Source of the DNA: Neckera pumila
Taxonomy: Eukaryota; Streptophyta; Bryopsida; Hypnales; Neckeraceae
DNA: 64,000 nucleotides
Direction: 5' to 3'
NCBI GenBank assembly: GCA_963969595.1
Contig: OZ018412.1
Coordinates: 2,420,501-2,484,500, forward strand
Shown: piece by piece, positions 1 through 12,805 of the stretch
Position numbering within the stretch: the first letter of the stretch is position 1
How the letters are laid out: each line of letters starts with the position of its first letter
Program-made: the position numbers and the translations under genes
Notes under the pieces: generated by a model
Seen by the model: only the letters and a program-made list of their open reading frames with translations
Database searches by the model: none
Told to the model about the DNA's origin: nothing

Positions 1-1218
1 GAAATGTACACTAAACAGAGCTCCTGGAGAACGGAAACTTCAAAGCATAAGTCTCAGGTGTTCTTCCTCTCCTTAACACTCGATCGTGTACCTGTGAAAC
101 CTTCATCTGCAGCTAAAGGCACGGCCGTGCTCGTGCGACAGAAGGTTGCTACTCCTGCATGTACAAAATGGGGAGTTCAGCACTTCCACCTACAATTCAT
201 CACCTGTGGATGGTGTATAAACACAAAAACCGAAAGTAAGGAAAAAGCTCCTCATACATTCTGAATCATACGGAGCATCCAAGTAGGGTTACATATCCGC
301 CCTTCGCTTTTTGTGAATACGTATCCAAAGGAAGCAACTTCAGTAAATTACAATGGGTACTTAACCCTCACCGGAGTAACCAACCCGTCCCTTTGTTACA
401 GTGCGGGTGCAAGAAAAAAATGACTCGTATCCTTCTGTGACTGCAATGTCAGCCGTCAGCTCCTGCCTTGTTATCTTCGTCTCCTGCATCATTCCAAAGC
501 ATGACCCATCAGTACTGTTCCTCCCGAAACATTTCATCATCCCTACTCTTCGCTTGAAAGGGGAGCTCCAAAGTTCAGAAGAAATTCTAATGCAAAAATC
601 GCGATATGCTAACAATCCGTGAACCCAGTCACACGCGCAGAACGAAGTAATCCATAATTATCCAGTAGTTCATGAGTAGGAATCGAAGCCTAAACCTCCC
701 ACTCAAATGTAACCCTAAACCACCGTAAGGCTTACAGCATCCTCACCAGTGAATCCCGTATCCCTATCCCTATCTCCTTCTTCATCCTCAAAGATAGGGA
801 TTAAGGTGTTATAAAACCTTGATAGCTTAACATCGCCACCATCTCTCCGTCGAGTTTTCTCGGTGTTCAGCGAGGTTTCATGAGCACATGGAGAGTGATT
901 CTTCGACATCTCCAAATTCAAGCAAATTCTAGGTTAACTCCAAGCCCATGACGGATGGTGAATAGAACCTCTTCCTTACTTTAAGGTGAAGGGAGACTAT
1001 ACATTACTCAAAAGCTGCACCTAAACCGTTAGACCAAACTTAGGCTTCTTAGTACGAAACAGAGTCAAAGGCAGCGAAATCAGGGATTCCAGTGTTCGGT
1101 AAGCCACAACCTGAAGACAGATAATGTCGGCGTCGAGCGAGTCGAGGAACGCGAGCAAGTTGCGAGGCGGCACGAGGCGAGCTCGCAGTCCATTAATGTT
1201 GTACGTCACGATGCGCAT
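1..1218 (-). CDS. APE2: APE2-like AP endonuclease, 5' part (runs off the window)
   Basis: Exonuclease III/APE family enzyme of the APE2 branch, which in plants acts in the nucleus in base-excision repair by cutting abasic sites and trimming 3' ends. Exons read on the minus strand are 1218-1111, 483-372 and 154-92, with a possible fourth at 23-1. All junctions are GT-AG and the phases agree. Exon 1 starts [13 protein letters not shown], with the active-site Asn7, and ends DADIICLQ. Exon 2 begins [12 protein letters not shown], so the metal-binding Glu of the QETK motif is the first residue after the intron, and it continues with [10 protein letters not shown] and GRVGYS. Exon 3 reads [20 protein letters not shown]. 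These match the order of blocks in known APE2 proteins. Intron 1 is 627 bp. The short intron before exon 4 (24-91) is less certain. The catalytic C-terminal half and zf-GRF tail would lie outside the window. Confidence 0.88.
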
Positions 1219-1794
1219 TGTGGATCAATCTCTTCCCTTCCCTACCCTTCCCTACCCTTCCCTTTCCTTCTTTCCCACCAAACTCATATCATACTCTACC
1301 TAGCTCATGCTTTGCTTTCATGCGCATCCTCCCATGAATTTCCGAAACCCCCAAAGTCACGAAAATCCCCGATGAAACCAACTCAGGTAGGTCTCGATCG
1401 AGTCCCTTCCGCCGAATGTAATCTAAGCAGCACGGAGTCCCCGAGCATTCTTCTTCATGGAGTTGTCGACCCCGCCTCAGCTCGGGCACCATCACCGACG
1501 TCAAATCCAATTCTCCATTCGAAAACGTCCTATGTGGGTGGGCATCAAATCTTTCTCTTGGAGACAGACAGAGCTCCCTCGGAAAGAATCGGAAGAGTAA
1601 TGCCGTGATGAGTCTCTGTGACGGCGCTTCTTCGGAGTTAATTGAAGTAGGGTAAGTTAATTCCTCCTGCGACTGGCAAATTCCTTCGGCGCCAGTGACG
1701 AGCGGGGCAGGGGATCGGCAACTGGCGCCGCAGGGTGCGACGAAAGCGACGCCTGCTTCCCGGCTACGTCCCCGTGGAAAGGTGCACTGGCAAC
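1219..1794 (-). promoter_or_regulatory. Upstream flank of the APE2-like gene
   Basis: This GC-richer stretch lies between the APE2-like start codon and the first transposon. On the plus strand it opens with a pyrimidine-rich tract (about 1230-1275) of repeated TTCCCTACCC units, which on the gene strand is a purine-rich leader. A 179-residue open frame crosses it on the minus strand, but I see no family resemblance and no splice link to exon 1. It is most likely promoter and 5' leader; the transcription start cannot be placed. Confidence 0.4.
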
Positions 1795-1796
1795 TA

Positions 1797-2661
1797 CAGT
1801 CGGGTACTGTAATCTTACAACCGGCCAATTGGAGCCATTCACATTTTATTTTACAGTGTGCAATTTAATTGGTATCTTTTGTTATGCATAATTAATACGC
1901 AATCCTCACGCAATCCCCATCAAGTATACAGAATTTCAGTTTCAAAAAGCAAGATTTTATTTCTGGTGAATTTCTAAAGTTAATTTTCATGGTTTTACAT
2001 AATATTTTATTGAGAACAATCGGTGGTGAATTATTTTAATCCAATTGCATAGATATGTAGGGAACATCCATACACACATCTTTGAAATTAAAAAACACTC
2101 CATCAAATAACCAAAATGTAATCTAGGAAGATTTCAATGTTGTAGTGACAATGCCAAAATTTTGTGAAGTAGATATTTCTATATTTTAACTATATTTTGG
2201 CAAAGTAATTGTACCATCATGTTGAAATGTACAAAATTAATTATAGTGGGAGGGTCAAATAGAAAAATCTAATTATAATAAAGAGATATCTATTTCACAA
2301 AACTTAGACATTGTCACTCTAGCATTGAAATCTTCTTAGATTACATTTTGGTTATTCAATGGAGTGTTTTTTAATTTCAAAGATGTGCGTATGGATGTTC
2401 CCTACGTATCTATGCAGTTGGATTAAAAAAATTCACCACCGATTGTTCTCAATAAAATATTATGTAAAACCATGAAAATTAACTTTAGAAATTCACCAAA
2501 AATAAAATCTTGCTTTTTCAAAAATTGAAATTTGGTATGCTTGATTGGGATTACGTGAGGATAGAGTAATAATTATGAAAAATTGCAATTTTTTTTCTAT
2601 GCTATGAAAAAATCTTTGAATGGTTCAAATCAGCCGGTTGTAAAATTACAGTACCCGATTG
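1797..2661. mobile_element. Foldback Tc1/mariner-like MITE, copy 1
   Basis: The element has long inverted arms of about 350-400 bp. It starts CAGTCGGGTACTGTAA and its other end, reverse-complemented, starts CAATCGGGTACTGTAA. A TA dinucleotide flanks both ends (1795-1796 and 2662-2663), as in Tc1/mariner insertions. The arms continue as near-identical inverted sequence, for example the shared GAACATCCATAC block, to a short unpaired centre near 2200. There is no coding capacity. It sits just upstream of the APE2-like gene, and its arms could form a long double-stranded RNA if transcribed. A second copy lies at 14344-15669. Confidence 0.8.
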
Positions 2662-2789
2662 TACATTAAGTGACGAACTTCATATCCTTTATTAACGCCT
2701 TGGTCTATGGGAATAAGGTAGAGCCATCCATAACCGACCTAATAAAGAATTCCAACATGATCTGGAGTAGTGAAGGCAGAACATATATT

Positions 2790-2940
2790 TTTCTATGAAT
2801 TTTGTGAGTCAAAAAGTGCTCCAGACCCATAGCCAATGTTTCTATTCTTCCAATTCCGATCATTCAAGAACTTTTTTCTTAATCATTAATTCCTATTTTC
2901 TTTCTCACAATTTGGGACATATATCATGTATTTATTAGTT
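2790..2940 (+). repeat. Dispersed repeat, copy 1 of 3
   Basis: This AT-rich stretch resembles 63840-63975 in the same orientation (shared runs such as CAAAAAGT and TTCCAATTCC, then TTGGGACA/TTGGGGACA). It also resembles 36640-36830 in inverted orientation. The family is not recognised. It lies directly beside a TTAA element, as the third copy does, so the TTAA element may have landed in a larger older repeat. Confidence 0.5.
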
Positions 2941-2970
2941 CCAACCATGAAAAGGAAAAAAAAAAACATT

Positions 2971-3756
2971 TTAACCCCTAAAGTCCTATTGTCCCCACGA
3001 GGGACAAAATGGAGTTTGGGCAGGCTACTACGGTTTTAATATTCATCGTTAGTCTTTGAAATTTTTTTTAAGATAGAAAAACACATTAGCTTTATGGGAA
3101 TATAGTTTTTATTTTAATCGATGCCCGGGAGCAAAAGTTATGGCACAAAAGGTCCTTTTTTTTGGTGCGGCGGGCTGAAATCTTCTCACACAAAAAAAAT
3201 TTAAAAAGCTTAAAAAATTATTTTCTCATAAATCGTATTTTTATCTATATGGGAAGCTTTGATTCAATCCACTTGGATTTGTTATGTGAAAGTTATGGAA
3301 AATCTTATTTTGTAGGCAATTAGAGCATCTTCTCAAAAAATAACTTGTAGGACTCATTTCTGAATGTGTTTCAACTATTCAACATATTAAATAATTTTCT
3401 ATCTTAATATTAAAAATTTATTAAATTGTGAAAACTATTTCAATTATTCAACATATTAAAAACTAATTTCAAAGTCTGTAGTGCAATTTTTTTTACAAGT
3501 GGCAGTCAAGTCATCTGAAATTGCAAATCAGTGTTCAAAAAATCAAAATTTTCCAACTTTGAATGCTAATATCTTCTAATCTGTATGATCAAACTTTATA
3601 AAAATTTTACCACATAATTTGAGATAAGTTAAATACAAGATCCTAAGGTTAGATTCTGAAAAAAATTATTTTTTCTCTTTTCTTAGATGAACACAATAGA
3701 ATTGGTAATTCTGAGTCATTCTTGACAGAAGAATGCCTTGGGACTTTAGGAGTTAA
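2971..3756. mobile_element. TTAA-flanked element A
   Basis: Non-autonomous element with TTAA at both ends (2971-2974 and 3753-3756). The left end is CCCCTAAAGTCC and the right end reads inward as CTCCTAAAGTCCCAAGGC. Just inside the left end is a small palindrome, TTGTCCC-cacga-GGGACAA. The body contains a block around AAGCTTTGATTCA that recurs in copies F, G, H and I. There is no open frame of note. The flank and end structure fits piggyBac-type insertion (inference). Confidence 0.75.
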
Positions 3757-6587
3757 GCTTGGTCAAAAATATATGCAACTATAGGTTGGGAATGGGTTAC
3801 TTGTTGGGAATGGGTGGCTCTACTTTATTGGACATTTTGGCTAACACTCTCAAATATTCTGTGAATAATATATTACTTAGTTCAATTTTATTGAATAGGA
3901 CATCAAAGAAGGTTGTCTTTTAAACCTCCAAGTATTATTTGGGATGATGAGAAGTTATTCGGGAAAAAATTGCATAGAAGCACTTTGTTCACATTCAAAT
4001 ATTGGACTTCAAAGCGTTGAGGGAGTTAAAAACATTTGTATGCATATGCGTTAAATTTAACATACTAAAGTTTACATCTATTTTTAAGAGCCCTCACAAC
4101 TTTTGTCCCCAATCTTTGTTCAGCAAATGTTTTCCATAAATAGTCAATTATTAGTCAAGCACCATATAGAATATAGAATAAACCTCACTAAACTTTAGGA
4201 TGAATAGTAATTTCAAGGGCCATTGGTTCATATGCTAGAATTGACTGCCATAAGAATATTTTTAAAGGGCTAAGAATACATACCATCCAAATTTGGGCCA
4301 ATACCAACATTTTGAGGTCTACAATGTGGATGTTCTAAGAGCATTTCCAATGAAGTTTTCTTGGTGGAAGTGCAACACACACCCTAGCATGTAAGGAGGC
4401 TAGAGAAATCATTCAATTTTTGATCATCCATCCATCACTCATCCTCAATATTACCAAAAATTAGTAAAATTCATCCAAGTATTGGCAAATCTCATTTGTT
4501 ACTCTTTTGACGATTTCATTCAATTTTTCCTCCTTTTTTACCGGAAAGGTACCCAAATCAAAAATCAGGTAAAATTGTGGCACATTCACTAAGAAATTTT
4601 TTACTAGGCAAATCATTGTGTACAAATGCGGAGCGTGGCTCATCCTCTAGCTGGCTCTGAATGTCATCCACAAGCCAGATTCTGGCTTCTCGGGCGTTCC
4701 AGGGTTAAACATTTGAATGTGAACATACTGGAATCAAAACATCGACCAAAACCAGCAACTCGCACAGATGCTCATCAAGAACACATATACAATTTATATC
4801 CCATTCAGCATCTTACGGTAAGTTAAACCCATATCCAAGCAAACAAATTTGATGCTTCAGATTTTGGCCAGATCCATCGATTGGCAATTGAGCATTGAGA
4901 AATGCTTTCTACAGCTGAAATTGAGTAAGGTTCGCTCCATTCACTCACCTCATCGACCCTTATGTTACATTATGCACTGGCTTCCTATCAAGATATTTCT
5001 TTCAACATCAGGATGGCACACTTCATAGAGTGCATGAATGAATAGCCTCCCTACCCACTTAGAGCAACACTGCTCAATATGCAAATTGAGAGTCGGTTAC
5101 TATACAGAATACAAACGGCTAAGAAGACTAATAGCAGTCATCGTTGTTGGTACAAGAGAAACTTGATTAAGCAATAATTTGGCAATATACTCTCGCCTTC
5201 ATAAGCTTCGGAACTTAATATCGGAGTTTACAAACTCCCCCCAGTCTGAGAAGATAGAGCTAGTGCACAGAGCTGCAGAGCAAAAAGTGCACTGGAACCG
5301 ATAAGAACAGGATCAAAGAAAATCTTCACCTCTTCCCACCCATTCCTACCCGTCTAGAAAAAGTTAGAATGTAGTTTCAAGTGATTCTCACATGTGCTTA
5401 TAGCAAGGTACCAAGAAGTCTATGACGAATGATATGGACTCGAATGGTCTGAACTGGACCAGATTATCAGATAAAAAAAACAATGGTTTTCAAAGGGAAA
5501 TGTAACCATAATGTGAACTGCCTACCTGGTATTTACTCCTCATCAGGAATATATCCATTGATGCTGACCCACCTTCGCAAGCTACAAGTTTTGGCTGCAC
5601 CATTGTATCAGGTTATTCTGCTTGAAATACGCACAGCACAGATCACTACTAGCTCATTCTTTACAAACCGGTATCAATTACTTCATGATTCAAGCGTCAG
5701 GCCAACGAGAGATATAAATAGGAACGAATCAAACGGTATCACAACCACAGTTTAAAAACTGTATCACATACAACATGGATCCCATAGCACTTACAGTTAC
5801 GTGCTCTATTTTACACGAGGTCGACCATTGGAAATTCGATGCCATCTCCAGAATTTGATCCGACTAATCCTTCCAACTGCTTTGCAGAGCCGTCCCTACT
5901 GAAGGTTCAATCACCTGGCAGAGTTTAAATGAGCCCCCAAAACTAATATATACATATATACATATATATCTTAACCAGAGTCGTTAGAATCATTAATCAC
6001 AGAAAGGTTTAGACAAAGCTATGCAAAGTATCCACATACCTAATCAGAAAAAAAACACGTCCAAATGAATAGAAAGGAAATGAGACAATGAAACGAGAAG
6101 CACCTATACAGAAGATTCCTTGGAATGAATTCCTGCACATGCAACCAGTATGAAGAGGCTCAGCATCACATAAAGTCCTATATCATAGGAATCTAAGAGC
6201 CTATACATCTGAGCAGTAAACAGAGTTATCGTGAGACAGCAGAGCAAAAGATTGGATCGCGAAATGCACAAGATGCACTTAATTCGAATACCAGTAATTG
6301 CAGTTGATAGATTCCATACGATCGTTAAAAATATGTTTTAGAACTACATTACTACTAAAGAACTCGTGCTGATACCAAGTGACAATGAGTTAGCTGCAGT
6401 TTGCTCTTGGCCCCTCTGTTGTTAGAAATGCACGAGGTTCCTCTCAATTTTCTATACCTTCGGCTATATTGAAGCTTCAATCCGGAAAGGGCGAAACAAA
6501 AGGCAAGGCTAGTGAAGAAATAGCTTGAGAATTTGTTGCTTCTGCAAACTATGATAACCCCAGCTGATTAACCCTTTTAAAGGTCCC
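3757..6587. other. Intergenic, no gene recognised
   Basis: AT-rich to about 4600, then more balanced composition up to the poly-G tract. I looked on the minus strand for the missing stalk and tail exons of the kinesin and found none. Open frames here are short and resemble nothing I know. The segment at 6567-6587 resembles a worn TTAA-element end (TTAACCC, then AAAGGTCC) next to the poly-G tract. Confidence 0.5.
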
Positions 6588-6608
6588 GGGGGGGGGGGGG
6601 GGGGGGGG
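6588..6608. repeat. Poly-G tract (21 G)
   Basis: A run of 21 G preceded by CCC and followed by CGGCGGGG. Such a long pure G run is unusual in this AT-rich sequence and lies just beyond the point where the kinesin coding sequence stops being recognisable. It could be real or a sequencing or assembly artefact. Confidence 0.9.
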
Positions 6609-6911
6609 CGGCGGGGCACGAATTTTGATGCAACATTGTGTTTTTTGTCTTTTCGACATAGAAGGTCCATTAATTGAGGTATAAACTAGTAAGTTCGTCC
6701 TCGTGCTAAGCAGTATACAACTTGGATCATTATTGCGCATCCCGCATGTCCGAGAAGCTTCAAAATGGTCACATATTCTAGAAGGTGGGTGTGTTATTTG
6801 AGCATGACAAAGTTTAGGTCCTAATATGATATTCAAATGAAAGTTGCTAATTGTTTAATTATAAATCCAATGGTGTATGCATTACTATATTTTAGTACTA
6901 GGTGTCAAATA

Positions 6912-6933
6912 GGGAACCGTATGCACGGTTCCC
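6912..6933. repeat. Short perfect inverted repeat
   Basis: GGGAACCGT, four bases, then ACGGTTCCC: 9-bp arms with a 4-nt loop. It lies in the 3' flank of the kinesin gene. No function can be assigned. Confidence 0.6.
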
Positions 6934-7060
6934 TTCAGACCTCAAGGGTTGACCCGATTCCGGACTTGACCTTCGGTTTACATCGCATTTCTCAAGCATA
7001 CACCCACGTTGGAAGGTCGAAATTCCAAAAAATTAGGCTAGAGCAGAAAATAACGCTGAC

Positions 7061-10000
7061 CTGGAAGAATCCCTTCAATCCGGTGGTTATACTCCACACT
7101 TGCAGCTCTCGAGGTTCATCCTCGACCTCATCCTGCACTTTTATCTGAGGTGACACAAACTCACAGGTTAACGAGATGAAAAGGTGGATCACGCACCTGA
7201 ACAAAACCGTGAGTTCAGAGGGAACGAAGATGCCTCATAAGCTACCGGGCCCTCTCAAGAGCCTCCTCTTAATTCAATGTGAAGCGGTGATGAAACAACG
7301 ATAAAATATCTTAGTCACCAAACAGGTAGTTCTACTGTGATTACTGTCATTAACAATAGCTGCAAAGAATGAAAAGATTGGTTTGGTTTTGGGTAAAGAC
7401 ATACATAGTGAGATAGAATAGATTTATGATCGCAACAGCTGTATTAACGTTATATTTGAACTGACTAGTAAGTCATGAAAATTCCAATACAATGACTACT
7501 ACCTCTTTTGTCTTCATCTTGTCGCCTCCATCCCTAGATTGCTGTTGACGAAGGTACTGAGACCAGACTTCCTGCTTATTTTTCAAGGCTGCGATCTGTT
7601 CCCATTCACAACAAAATAGAACTCAACGCCACTGAAGCACGAAGTAAGCCCGAAAGAAGACGTGCAGCTGACATTTGCATCCTCGTGACGCCTTGTCGAG
7701 AGAATTTTGTGGGTTCACATCGTACCTGAACCTTGAGCTGTTTCAATTTCTGCAAACGTGCCTCTTGAAACTTCAGTGCAGTCTTATCCGAGCCATGCGC
7801 AAGAATTTCAAGCTCCATCACTAATTTCTCCTTCTCTTCCTGCAAAATTGAAGGTTGTAATGAGACAGAAAATGAATGTTAGTAGTACTTTTCTCACCAA
7901 TTTAGCTCCCACATCCACGTGCCACAGTTCATAAACATACACACTCATTCATTTCCCATATTTATTGCCGCCTTCGTGCTATATTTAGCCCAATCTAAAG
8001 TTCTGCTGTAAGCTAGCAGAATCAGAAAAAAGTATTACCTGCAGATGCTTATTTTCCTCTTCTAGCTCTACCAATTTCTTTTCGAAGTGCTGCTTCAGGA
8101 CTTTTGAATCAGGTCGTACAAATAACTTGATCTCCGCCTGAAACATAATGTCAATGAAAACGCTGAAGAAGGATGAAGAGTTCACATATTTTTCAAAGCT
8201 ATCATCATGAAAATCTGCTCTTCATTGGTCAGAAGTACCCTCTACGAGTGGTTCGATCATTTTCAAAAAAGAATCGAAACAAACAAGGGTAGCTCTTGTA
8301 CAAGTGCACTCTCTAGCATATTCACTATATGCAAAGGTATCCTCAAGTGCAGGAAGTAATCCTGAGGTGAACAAACAAAGGCTTCTTTGCATGCTGGACA
8401 ACTGGCCTGAACTTATCCTCTCAAAAGGAAGTCTCATCACCTCTTTTCGCTCAAGGCGTTTATCTATTTCCCATAACTCTTTGTCAAGGTCCTCTTGCAT
8501 CAATGGATGTTTAGATTCTTTCAGCAAAAATTCAGTATCAACCTCTCCAGAGAATTCACCTGCACACATTTCCATCTTTTAGAACACTCCAGTTTACGCC
8601 AAACAAAGTACAAGAAAATAAACCTAACCAAAATAACTATACCAGTAAGATAAAAGCGCTGTTAGTACAGAACCTTGAAGATCACGCAATCAATGTAAAA
8701 ACATCCGTAAACGATATCTTTGAAAGATGAATCACAAATCGCATACCAGGGCGTAAATAAATATCCCCGTCAATGCCCGCAACACCAAAGCCTGCCCCGG
8801 CTGTGCTCTCCCCCCTGCTCCGAGATGAGGAAGAAGAGGGAGGTCTTGGGGGAGTATAAGATGGGACTCTAGCACGTTGCAGTTCTTGTAGTTCGGATTC
8901 TAACTCTTGAATCCTGATCACGTACTCTTCTAGCATATTATCCGTCTGCGTCACCAAATTACACCCAACTGCTGAGAGACAAGAGACTACTGTATACATT
9001 TTTTGAAGCACAGAAATTGATTTAGAATACAGTATGAGCCTAGCACTGCCCACAACCAAATGTAGCTTCAATGAAAGCTGGAGTACCTGCACATCAAGTT
9101 CTTGATCGAGCTCCTCAAAAGTCTTTCCAGATCTAAGCTGATCAAGCGTGATTCTAAGCTTATCACGTTCCACCTGTGCAGCAAAAGATCATCTGAATTA
9201 CTGCAATGCTGATGTATTCAAGAAGCCTTAGAAGCAGAGACTCTAAAAACTTCCTCCGACTTGCTAATAAAGAGATGCCGAGGTAACACGTAGCTTACTT
9301 GTGATTCTAGAGCGCATTGAGAAAGTGCATCAATACGATCACGAGCCTCTTCCAACTCACGCCGCAGGTCCATGTTGCTAGCTTCAAGCCAGGCAACCTT
9401 TTGCTTCAGCATCTGTAAAACTTGGAACCATTTCATCAGCACCAATTCTTAATCAGCAGAAGAAGATACAGAGGAGATTCTGATACCATGAAGGAAACCA
9501 AACAGAGAGCTCTAAATCCTAGGGCGGGCAACTGTTAATATGCACATAAGGACCTGAACTTCGGTATTCGAAGGACCTCCCGCCCTTGCACATAGAAGTT
9601 CTGCTTGCATAAGCTCGAGTTGCTGTCTCAATCGCTGCATTTCCGCTGCAAGTGGATCTCGATTGACCTGATCAAACAAAACTTGTCTTATGCGTCGGAA
9701 TATCCTCACAAACTCATTCCTAATTGATGAGGTCATTTACTAAATAGGGAAATAACAGATTATCGACATGAAAGAATTCACATTTCAAATAATCGCACAG
9801 GCTTCAAAGTCACTCGAGAACGAGGTACTCACTGTCGGCTTGTTTTGAATGTTGCGAGCTCTATTTGCATACTTCAGGGTATTGATAGACTCTTCAGCAT
9901 TTACATCTGCGGGGCTCACACAAGCTGCAAGACACAAGTACGAGTAGGAATTGGTTGGAGGCATAATAATTCAACATAGACAATAATAAAAAACTAACAA

Positions 10001-12805
10001 GATATACATAACAATACTCACCAATCATAACTGTTCTGCTATTTCCTCCGAGAGAATCCTGCAACAAACAGAAAACTTTTAGAAAACTTTAGCGGGAAAG
10101 TACGCGGAAGGTCTTATAACTCACAAACAACAGTCACCATCCCAATCGGAAGTTAATAAACTCTCACCTGTAGTAATCGTGTTAACTTGCTGTCCCGGTA
10201 AGGAACATGACCTCCTTCCCTCCGCTTTTTTTCATCACCCAACGCACTGATAACATTTCCAAGTGCTAGAAGGCCTCTGTTTATGTGCACACCTGAAGAA
10301 ATTTTGAATACCATACATACACAGATACATAAGAATTCTTACACATAAATTCTTACCGCTTAACTCGAGGAGGAACTTTATGTTCACAGTCACAACCTGG
10401 TCTCTAAATTAAATATACCTCATTTAGCAGTTCTTCCTCACATTGTATTCACGGCAAGCAATCAAAAAAGAGAATCCAAATCTATCAACACCGCAACATG
10501 GTTTCAAGCAAGAAGAAAAAATAGTTGTCGGATACGGTAATGTCTGCAAACCTTCTTTGAATCGAAGACCATCAGTTCCCGTTCGCTTCGCCCTTTCTGA
10601 GCCAGCTAAATCTACAAGATGTAACTTCGCACACAAATAGTCTTCATTAAAGTCCTCAGCTGAAGGGATTCCACCGTCAGGAAGTGGATCCCACTTCCGG
10701 CGCTGCTCAAGTGTAATAGTGAATATTGCATGTGATCGACTGCACATCACGCGCGAAGACAACAATTAGCAACTTAGCCCCTGATGTAATCGTGCAATTC
10801 AATCCGCTCGTCTCAGCTGTACCAGACAGGTGATATCCATTCCTCAACGTCATGTCCACCCAAATAAACAACATCCTGAGGTTTGCGATAAACTTCTAGT
10901 TACAAGTACTCTGCAGTTGGAATGAGCACTGGAACAAGACGAAAGAAGAGTCCTTAACATCAACAACCAACTATGATGGAAAGATAAAATATTTCTCTTT
11001 AATTAACAATGAAAATCTAGAGAGTTGGCGTGAGCCGATAACAGAATAACATGCAACGTGAACTCACACCCAATATCTTGATACAATTGGAAAGGTCATT
11101 TCACAGAGAGCTCTGTCATACAGAGGCAAGAGCAGACCTCGAGTGGGAGTTCATGTTTGTGCTTCCGGTTGCCCGACTCAGAGAGCCATGCTCTAAGTAG
11201 GCTGTCATGTCCTCCAAACTTTTTACATCAGCCTCTGTCACACCCATCAAGGTAATTCCTCTAGCAGTAGTCTCACGAATTTGAATGGGTGGCTTGCCAA
11301 CAGCTAATGCCTTCAATCCTCCTCCAAATATATACTCTGTTGATGGAGGATTCGGGTCCAGCAGATCATGAATTTCCTCCTTAAGTATCTACACGAAAAA
11401 CAAGATCCAACTTGAACAGAACGCACGAAATTACTAATGTAGTCATGAAATTGCAGCTAGGAAATATTACTTGTGAACAAATTGTCTACAGGATAAATAG
11501 CTGTAAGTACCATTTTAAGGAGAACCTCATATGTCATTAAGAAAATAACTCAGACACAACGTGGAACTATCTGGTAAAAGACTCGGTCAACTGATTAGAA
11601 ATTTTGACTAAGAGGCAAGTCAAAAAATTAGAGTATGAAGCCAGGTCAAACAAAATGATTCTTGCCATGCCAGACTCGGCATCTGTGTTGACACTACTGC
11701 GAGCTGATGGAAGTACAAAACCGAGGTATACGACATTAATGGAGACCCAAAAATGCTCCATAACCTCAGGTTTGAAGAAGAAACATACCTCAATGAATGA
11801 AACTCGGAGCTGAAAATCAGCCTTATGTTTAAGCGTTTCGATTCTCTTGAAAATTGTCTGCATGACTTGTGGTATGACTCCTTCAGTGCTACCCCCAACT
11901 GTATAGCCAGTTCCCATGGTGTATGTTTTCCCAGATCCAGTCTGAATAGAGAAAAATGCCGTCTTTACAAAACATAGGCAACCAGTAAACAATACATGCA
12001 GACAGAATATCGATATATTCCATGTTAATTGAGTTCTTGCAGCAAATCCAACTTGTCCATATTGCATAGTGTGTATGTAATTGCGCAACCTGCCGGAGAG
12101 AAGTCAAGTTCGGGCCGGAATTCAATTAAAAGAAGTACTAGCAAGTATCAACGCACCTGTCCATATGCCAAGACAGTGGCATTGTATCCGTGGAATAGCC
12201 CTTCGACCAGTGGTTTCACACATTTATCGAAAATTGCTGGCAATGGTATCGCAGCTCTGCCGAAAATGTAGTCAAACGTGAAAGAGTGATTGCCAATTTG
12301 AACCTGTTACACGAGCACCGAAGCATAAGAAACCCTTATTTCCTGGTGAATCAGAATAAAAAGAACAACCCAGTTACCGTAATTTTGAGTATGTGAACAC
12401 TTAGAATCCTCAGAAGTACCGTAGTTTTCAGCTTTAGCTACATATAAATCTTCGGTAATGGCAAGGTCGATGAGAGGAAGTTCAAATAATTGGGACACTT
12501 AAAACGGGGCTTTCTCAGACATCCAGACACAATCAAGCAATGGAGACCTAAACAGATTGGCTCTAGATTTGGACCGAGCAGGAAAACGAGAGCCCGGAAG
12601 GAAAATCAATACTGAGAAATATGTCTACCTGAGGTTCGCCAGGAACCACTGTTATACAATCCTTGCATCCCTGAACCTGCTCCAACGCAATGAGAGGCCT
12701 TATGTTTAAAGCAACCTGTACAGCTTGAGTTGCTTCACTCTCCTTCAAGATGCTTTCCTCTTCGAATGGCTCACTTTCGGAACCAATTCCGTTCTCCATC
12801 ACCAT
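7061..12805 (-). CDS. Kinesin-4 family motor protein (KIN-4/FRA1-like), 3' part missing
   Basis: Plus-end-directed microtubule motor of the kinesin-4 family; plant members act in cell-wall vesicle delivery, cytokinesis or spindle function. Exons (minus strand): 12805-12629, 12303-12157, 11941-11789, 11388-11138, 10739-10552, 10292-10168, 10058-10022, 9924-9833, 9667-9554, 9412-9299, 9173-9087, 8945-8747, 8559-8441, 8137-8039, 7839-7726, 7595-7503, and probably 7144-7061. All junctions are GT-AG with matching phase, giving 703 residues (731 with the last exon). The motor domain spans about residues 28-385: P-loop GQTGSGKT near 107-114, switch I ending SSRSH at 242-246, switch II DLAGSE at 286-291, and a neck ending [10 protein letters not shown]. 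Coiled-coil segments follow, such as [15 protein letters not shown]. Family members usually exceed 1000 residues. I find no later stalk or tail exons; reading through the last donor stops at 6992. The start Met is the first in frame. Confidence 0.88.

Noticed and set aside
1289..1828. 179-codon minus-strand open frame upstream of the APE2-like gene
   Set aside because: It runs into the end of the adjacent MITE, has no recognisable domain, and has no splice link to exon 1. It is explained by the GC-richer promoter sequence.
6912..6933. Hairpin as a transcription terminator
   Set aside because: Nuclear plant genes do not use bacterial-type hairpin terminators, and there is no U-tract context.
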